Below are positions 5,544 to 8,559 of a stretch of 8,559 nucleotides of DNA, piece after piece. The number at the start of each line of letters is the position of its first letter. The first letter of the stretch is position 1. The translations under genes were made by a program, and so were the position numbers. The notes under the pieces are model-generated. The model had not been told where the DNA came from and did no database searches. It worked only from the letters and a program-made list of their open reading frames with translations. The DNA is from Chloroflexota bacterium (lineage in GTDB: Bacteria; Chloroflexota; Ktedonobacteria; Ktedonobacterales; Ktedonobacteraceae). The DNA lies in assembly GCA_021828635.1 (NCBI GenBank), contig JAJZEJ010000664.1:1-8559 (forward strand), read 5' to 3'.

Positions 5544-6806
5544 ATGCTGTCAAGACAAACCGTCCTTCGTACCTTTGGATGCTTATTTGTGTTGTTTAGT
5601 GTCATTCTGGCCGGTTGTGGTACAGCACAACCATCTTCATCTGGCGGGAACAGCAACAGTACCCAGCCAGTGACACTGACCTGGTTTATGTGGACCGGCT
5701 CGAACCAGGAAGTGCAAGCATGGGAGTATGATGCTGGTCTCGTCACCAAGCAGTACCCGTGGATTCATATCAAATTTGAAACCACGACCTTCCCTGAATA
5801 CTGGACGAAGCTGGAGAGTGAAGCTGCCAGCGGCAATCTCCCCGACATTGTTTCGTTGCAGAGCCAGCATACGCCTGGTTTTGCCAGTAGTTTCCTGCCC
5901 TTAAATTCGCTCATCCAGAAGAACAACTTTGACATCTCTTCCTTTAACACAGGGATCGTCAAAGGTCTGACCTATCAGGGTACCATCCGCGCTCTGCCCT
6001 ATGACTTTGGCCCGTACATGATTTTCTACAACAAAGACCTGTTCCAGAAATATCATGTGCCTCTGCCTACCGCCGGTTGGACATACGCGCAGTTCTTGCA
6101 GGATGCACAGATGATGACGCATGGCAACGATTATGGTTTCGTCGCCTCGCCATTCCCGGACTCCTGGATACCCTTCGCGCTCTCTTCTGGTGCGAACTAC
6201 CTGACATCAAGCGGGCAGCTTGATCTAACTAATCCACAGCTAGCCGCGGCATTCCAGAATTATGCCAAGTTAGTCTACCAGTACCATGTCTCGCCGACGA
6301 TCACGGCCACCGAGGCATTGAATACGCAATCGCTCTGGCAGGCCGGCAATATTGGAATGTATATTGATGGTCCGTGGGACTTGATTAACGACAAGGCCGA
6401 TGCCAAATTCCAGTTTGGTGTCTCGCCCATGCCGACAGGGTCGCAAGGTTCCATCACGATGGAAGCGGGTTCTGGCTTTGGTATCTCTACCACATCTCAG
6501 CATCAGGCCGATGACTGGAAGGCTATCAGCGTTCTCACCGGTGTGAATGCCGAGCAATACCTGGCAGGCGCGGGCAGAGCGTTCTCGGCTCGCACAGCGC
6601 AGCAAACTTATTGGTATCAGAACGCCGTTCCTGGCGCTCAGGCTGCCATGAACCAGACCCTGGCGACTGCTGTTCCCTATATAACCACAGCGAACTGGAA
6701 CGAGGTGGATACCCTGATGACGCAGTATGGTTTGCAAGTTCTTGACGGCCAGCTATCAGCCGCGACAGCCCTAAAGAACACGCAGACTCAGGCCAATAGT
6801 CAGTAA
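5544..6806 (+). CDS. Sugar ABC transporter substrate-binding lipoprotein (solute-binding family 1)
   Basis: This 420-residue extracellular binding protein is at the usual length for family 1 (MalE/UgpB-like). A lipoprotein signal peptide covers residues 1-24, with a hydrophobic core FGCLFVLFSVILA and lipobox LAGC; Cys25 would be lipidated after cleavage. A Ser/Gly/Asn-rich linker (31-41) follows. The mature domain opens with VTLTWFMWTG (43-52), then LPDIVSL (99-105), PYMIFYNKDLFQKYHVPLP (157-175, a family landmark), and GNIGMYIDGPWDL (268-280), typical of CUT1 binding proteins. The many Trp and Tyr residues fit stacking against a sugar, but the ligand is unknown. AAGGAGG lies 6 nt before ATG 5544. 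It is the first gene of the operon and is separated from the permease genes by a hairpin element, which may let it be expressed above them. Confidence 0.95.
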   Translation: MLSRQTVLRTFGCLFVLFSVILAGCGTAQPSSSGGNSNSTQPVTLTWFMWTGSNQEVQAWEYDAGLVTKQYPWIHIKFETTTFPEYWTKLESEAASGNLPDIVSLQSQHTPGFASSFLPLNSLIQKNNFDISSFNTGIVKGLTYQGTIRALPYDFGPYMIFYNKDLFQKYHVPLPTAGWTYAQFLQDAQMMTHGNDYGFVASPFPDSWIPFALSSGANYLTSSGQLDLTNPQLAAAFQNYAKLVYQYHVSPTITATEALNTQSLWQAGNIGMYIDGPWDLINDKADAKFQFGVSPMPTGSQGSITMEAGSGFGISTTSQHQADDWKAISVLTGVNAEQYLAGAGRAFSARTAQQTYWYQNAVPGAQAAMNQTLATAVPYITTANWNEVDTLMTQYGLQVLDGQLSAATALKNTQTQANSQ

Positions 6807-6815
6807 AGAAGATAT

Positions 6816-6905
6816 GTAGGGACGTAATTCATCACGCCTTGAAGCCCCAACGAAATGTAAAAACCTCGTTTAGGGCTTACAAGGCTCGATGAATTACGTC
6901 CCTAC
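6816..6905. repeat. 90-bp hairpin element between binding-protein and permease genes
   Basis: The outer 18 bases (6816-6833) are a perfect inverted copy of 6888-6905, beginning GTAGGGACGTAATTCATC. The inner part is also nearly palindromic: GCCTTG, AGCCC and AACGA on the left recur inverted on the right with small gaps. The element lies 10 bp after the binding-protein stop and 12 bp before the permease start. No T-run follows, so it is more likely to affect mRNA processing or stability than to terminate. The permease ribosome binding site AGGGGG (6907-6912) starts 2 bp after it. Confidence 0.75.
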
Positions 6906-6917
6906 CAGGGGGAAAAG

Positions 6918-7907
6918 ATGATGCTTAAAAAGCCTGATGCAAACAGGGTCGCGGTCAACCAGGCAGGCCAGGCAGTCTTGGAAGATAATGTTCATGCACG
7001 CGATGTCACACTGGGGCGGCGCATGCGTCGCTTAAAGTGGAGAGAACAGGGCATCGCCTATCTCTTTCTTGCGCCAAATATGATTGGCTTCCTGTTTTTC
7101 ACTCTGTTCTCGCTCGTCGCCGCCTTTGGACTAAGTTTCTTTCGTTGGTCTCTGCTCACGACGCCAACCTTCGCCGGGTTGAACAACTACGTGATTCTCT
7201 TCACACAAGACCCGGTATTTCATCAAATTCTGATCAACACACTCTACTTTGTTTTCGGGTACGTCCCATTGAACATCGTACTTTCACTGGGCATCGCCGT
7301 CTGGCTATCGGGAAACATTCGTGGGAAAAATCTGTTTCGCATCATTATGTTTCTTCCCGTCATAACACCTGCTGTCGGTGTCTCACTGGTCTGGATGCTC
7401 ATGTACGATCAGAACGGCATCATTAACCAATTGCTCTATGCCTTCTTACACATTCACGGTCCGAACTGGCTGGGATCGAATACCTGGGCCATGCCAGCCG
7501 TTATTATCATGTCGCTATGGTACGGCTTTGGTTATAATATGCTGGTCTTCTCGGCGGGCATCCAGGCTATTCCACAACATCTTTATGAGGCGGCGGCCAT
7601 CGATGGCGCACAACGTTGGCAACGCTTCTTTAGTATTACGTTGCCGCTACTCTCACCCTCGCTCTTTTTCGGCCTCGTCTTAACGCTGATTACCTCGTTT
7701 CAGGTTTTCGATCAGGTTTACATTTTGACGGCTGGCGGACCAGGAACGGATACAACCACGCTTGTGTTCTACACCTACCAAAATGGTTTCGTCTACTTTC
7801 ACATGGGCTACGCCGCGACAATCTCAAGCGTCCTATTTGTGCTGATAATGCTTGTCACGCTACTACAGTTCGCTCTTCAGAAAAGGTGGGTCTATTATGA
7901 AGTCTGA
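6918..7907 (+). CDS. Sugar ABC transporter permease, MalF/UgpA type
   Basis: This 329-residue inner-membrane permease belongs to the binding-protein-dependent transport family. A charged N-terminal tail (1-42) precedes six apparent membrane segments at about 47-73, 106-131, 141-163, 192-212, 248-268 and 298-320. The EAA loop, which docks the ATPase, is EAAAIDGAQRWQRFFSITLP (224-243). AGGPGTDTT (272-280) is typical of the MalF/UgpA branch. It would form the translocation pore with the next gene product. AGGGGG (6907-6912) lies 5 nt before ATG 6918; a second ATG follows immediately, so translation may begin at either. The C-terminus overlaps the next gene by 11 nt, so the two are translationally coupled. 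Confidence 0.95.
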   Translation: MMLKKPDANRVAVNQAGQAVLEDNVHARDVTLGRRMRRLKWREQGIAYLFLAPNMIGFLFFTLFSLVAAFGLSFFRWSLLTTPTFAGLNNYVILFTQDPVFHQILINTLYFVFGYVPLNIVLSLGIAVWLSGNIRGKNLFRIIMFLPVITPAVGVSLVWMLMYDQNGIINQLLYAFLHIHGPNWLGSNTWAMPAVIIMSLWYGFGYNMLVFSAGIQAIPQHLYEAAAIDGAQRWQRFFSITLPLLSPSLFFGLVLTLITSFQVFDQVYILTAGGPGTDTTTLVFYTYQNGFVYFHMGYAATISSVLFVLIMLVTLLQFALQKRWVYYEV

Positions 7908-8559
7908 AATAGCTGTTAATACGCCAAAAGCACGTGTTGGAGTAGGTAGTATCGTTTCCCATACTCTGCTCATCATTGTCGCGTTCATCGTGCTGTTCCC
8001 CTTTCTGTGGATGCTGGACACGGCGCTCAAGCCGAACGCGCAAGTCTTTCTTTTTCCACCAGCTCTGCTGCCCAACCCTATTCAGTGGCAAAACTTCTCT
8101 GCTGTCTGGACCTACCTGCCTTTCGGACGCTTTATCGTCAATTCGTTGCTCGTCGCGGGTATCGGCACGCTCCTCGTTTTGATTACATCCAGTTTGGCTG
8201 CCTATGCCTTCGCACGCTTGCATTTCGCCGGGCGCGAGGGTATCTTCATCGCCTATCTCGGTACTTTGATCGTGCCGCAGGCTGTGCTTGTCATTCCAGA
8301 ATTTCTACTCATCAAATATCTGGGCTGGACCAACTCGTACCAGGCGCTGATTTTGCCCGTTGCCTTCACAGCTTTTGGCACCTTCCTGTTACGGCAATTC
8401 TTCAAAACAATTCCTATCGAACTGGAGGAGTCAGCACTGATTGATGGCGCATCCCGCTTACGCATCCTCTGGGATATTATCCTGCCGTTATCCAAATCTG
8501 CACTAGGGGTATTGGGCCTCTTCACCTTCATTGGTTTCTGGAATAACTTCCTATGGCCG
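7897..8559 (+). CDS. Sugar ABC transporter permease, MalG/UgpE type (3' end outside the window)
   Basis: The frame from ATG 7897 stays open to the last base, giving 221 residues of a protein normally about 270-300 long, so roughly the last 50-80 residues are missing. It begins MKSEIAVNTP and has membrane segments at about 21-41, 80-105, 115-140, 146-167 and 202-220. The EAA loop is EESALIDGASRLRILWDIIL (177-196), followed by the start of the typical FTFIGFWNNFLWP segment, where the window ends. AGGTGG lies shortly upstream within the end of the previous gene. It pairs with the MalF-type permease in a CUT1 importer. No ATPase gene is in the window; many CUT1 systems use a shared ATPase encoded elsewhere, or it may lie downstream. 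Confidence 0.95.
   Translation, partial: MKSEIAVNTPKARVGVGSIVSHTLLIIVAFIVLFPFLWMLDTALKPNAQVFLFPPALLPNPIQWQNFSAVWTYLPFGRFIVNSLLVAGIGTLLVLITSSLAAYAFARLHFAGREGIFIAYLGTLIVPQAVLVIPEFLLIKYLGWTNSYQALILPVAFTAFGTFLLRQFFKTIPIELEESALIDGASRLRILWDIILPLSKSALGVLGLFTFIGFWNNFLWP

Noticed and set aside
6270..6737. A 155-codon open frame on the minus strand inside the binding-protein gene
   Set aside because: It lies fully antisense to a clearly coding lipoprotein gene. Its translation is rich in Arg, Cys and His without any recognisable motif, and no ribosome binding site supports it.
5202..6905. CRISPR repeats
   Set aside because: The repeated sequences are inverted arms of separate hairpins with different inner sequences, not regularly spaced direct repeats with spacers.
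8007..8444. A 145-codon plus-strand frame over the second permease
   Set aside because: The frame beginning at 7897 encodes an unmistakable MalG-type permease across the same bases, so this is a frame shadow.

Overview
The window reads as a carbohydrate-uptake and sugar-oxidation locus from a bacterial chromosome. Its moderate GC content, strong AGGAGG-type ribosome binding sites, a lipoprotein-type solute-binding protein and the lack of an outer-membrane transporter fit a soil Chloroflexota of the Ktedonobacter type. That assignment is an inference from gene style and is not proven by any marker gene here. No rRNA, tRNA, CRISPR array, transposase or phage module is visible.

Layout: (1) 1-222, the 3' end of a plus-strand LUD-domain (LutC-like) gene. 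(2) 247-5075, five minus-strand genes. In transcription order these are a LacI-family regulator, a YdbC/PdxI-like aldo/keto reductase, an amidohydrolase of the sugar-lactonase type, a two-domain VOC (CatE-like) protein with its own promoter, and a DinD-like protein. (3) 5076-5543, a divergent regulatory region. (4) 5544-8559, a plus-strand CUT1-type sugar ABC transporter: lipoprotein binding protein, MalF-type permease and MalG-type permease. The last is cut by the window edge. No ATPase lies within the window.

How the parts may work together: the regulator and the transporter diverge from a region holding similar 14-bp inverted repeats (TGAAA...TTTCA form) at both promoters. The simplest model is one LacI-type repressor controlling its own gene, the transporter and probably the reductase and lactonase genes behind it. 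The transporter would import a sugar or glycoside, the aldo/keto reductase could oxidise an aldose to its lactone, and the amidohydrolase could open the lactone. The substrate cannot be read from the sequence; L-fucose- or L-rhamnose-like sugars are only candidates.

The most unusual non-coding content is a set of three hairpin-forming elements of 78-99 bp, at 3976-4053, 5202-5300 and 6816-6905. They share a GTAGGGAC/GTCCCTAC signature. One supplies the stop codon of lacI, one separates the two divergent promoters, and one lies between the binding-protein and permease genes. They resemble non-autonomous MITE- or REP-like repeats. I found no evidence of a wholly new enzymatic or defence system.
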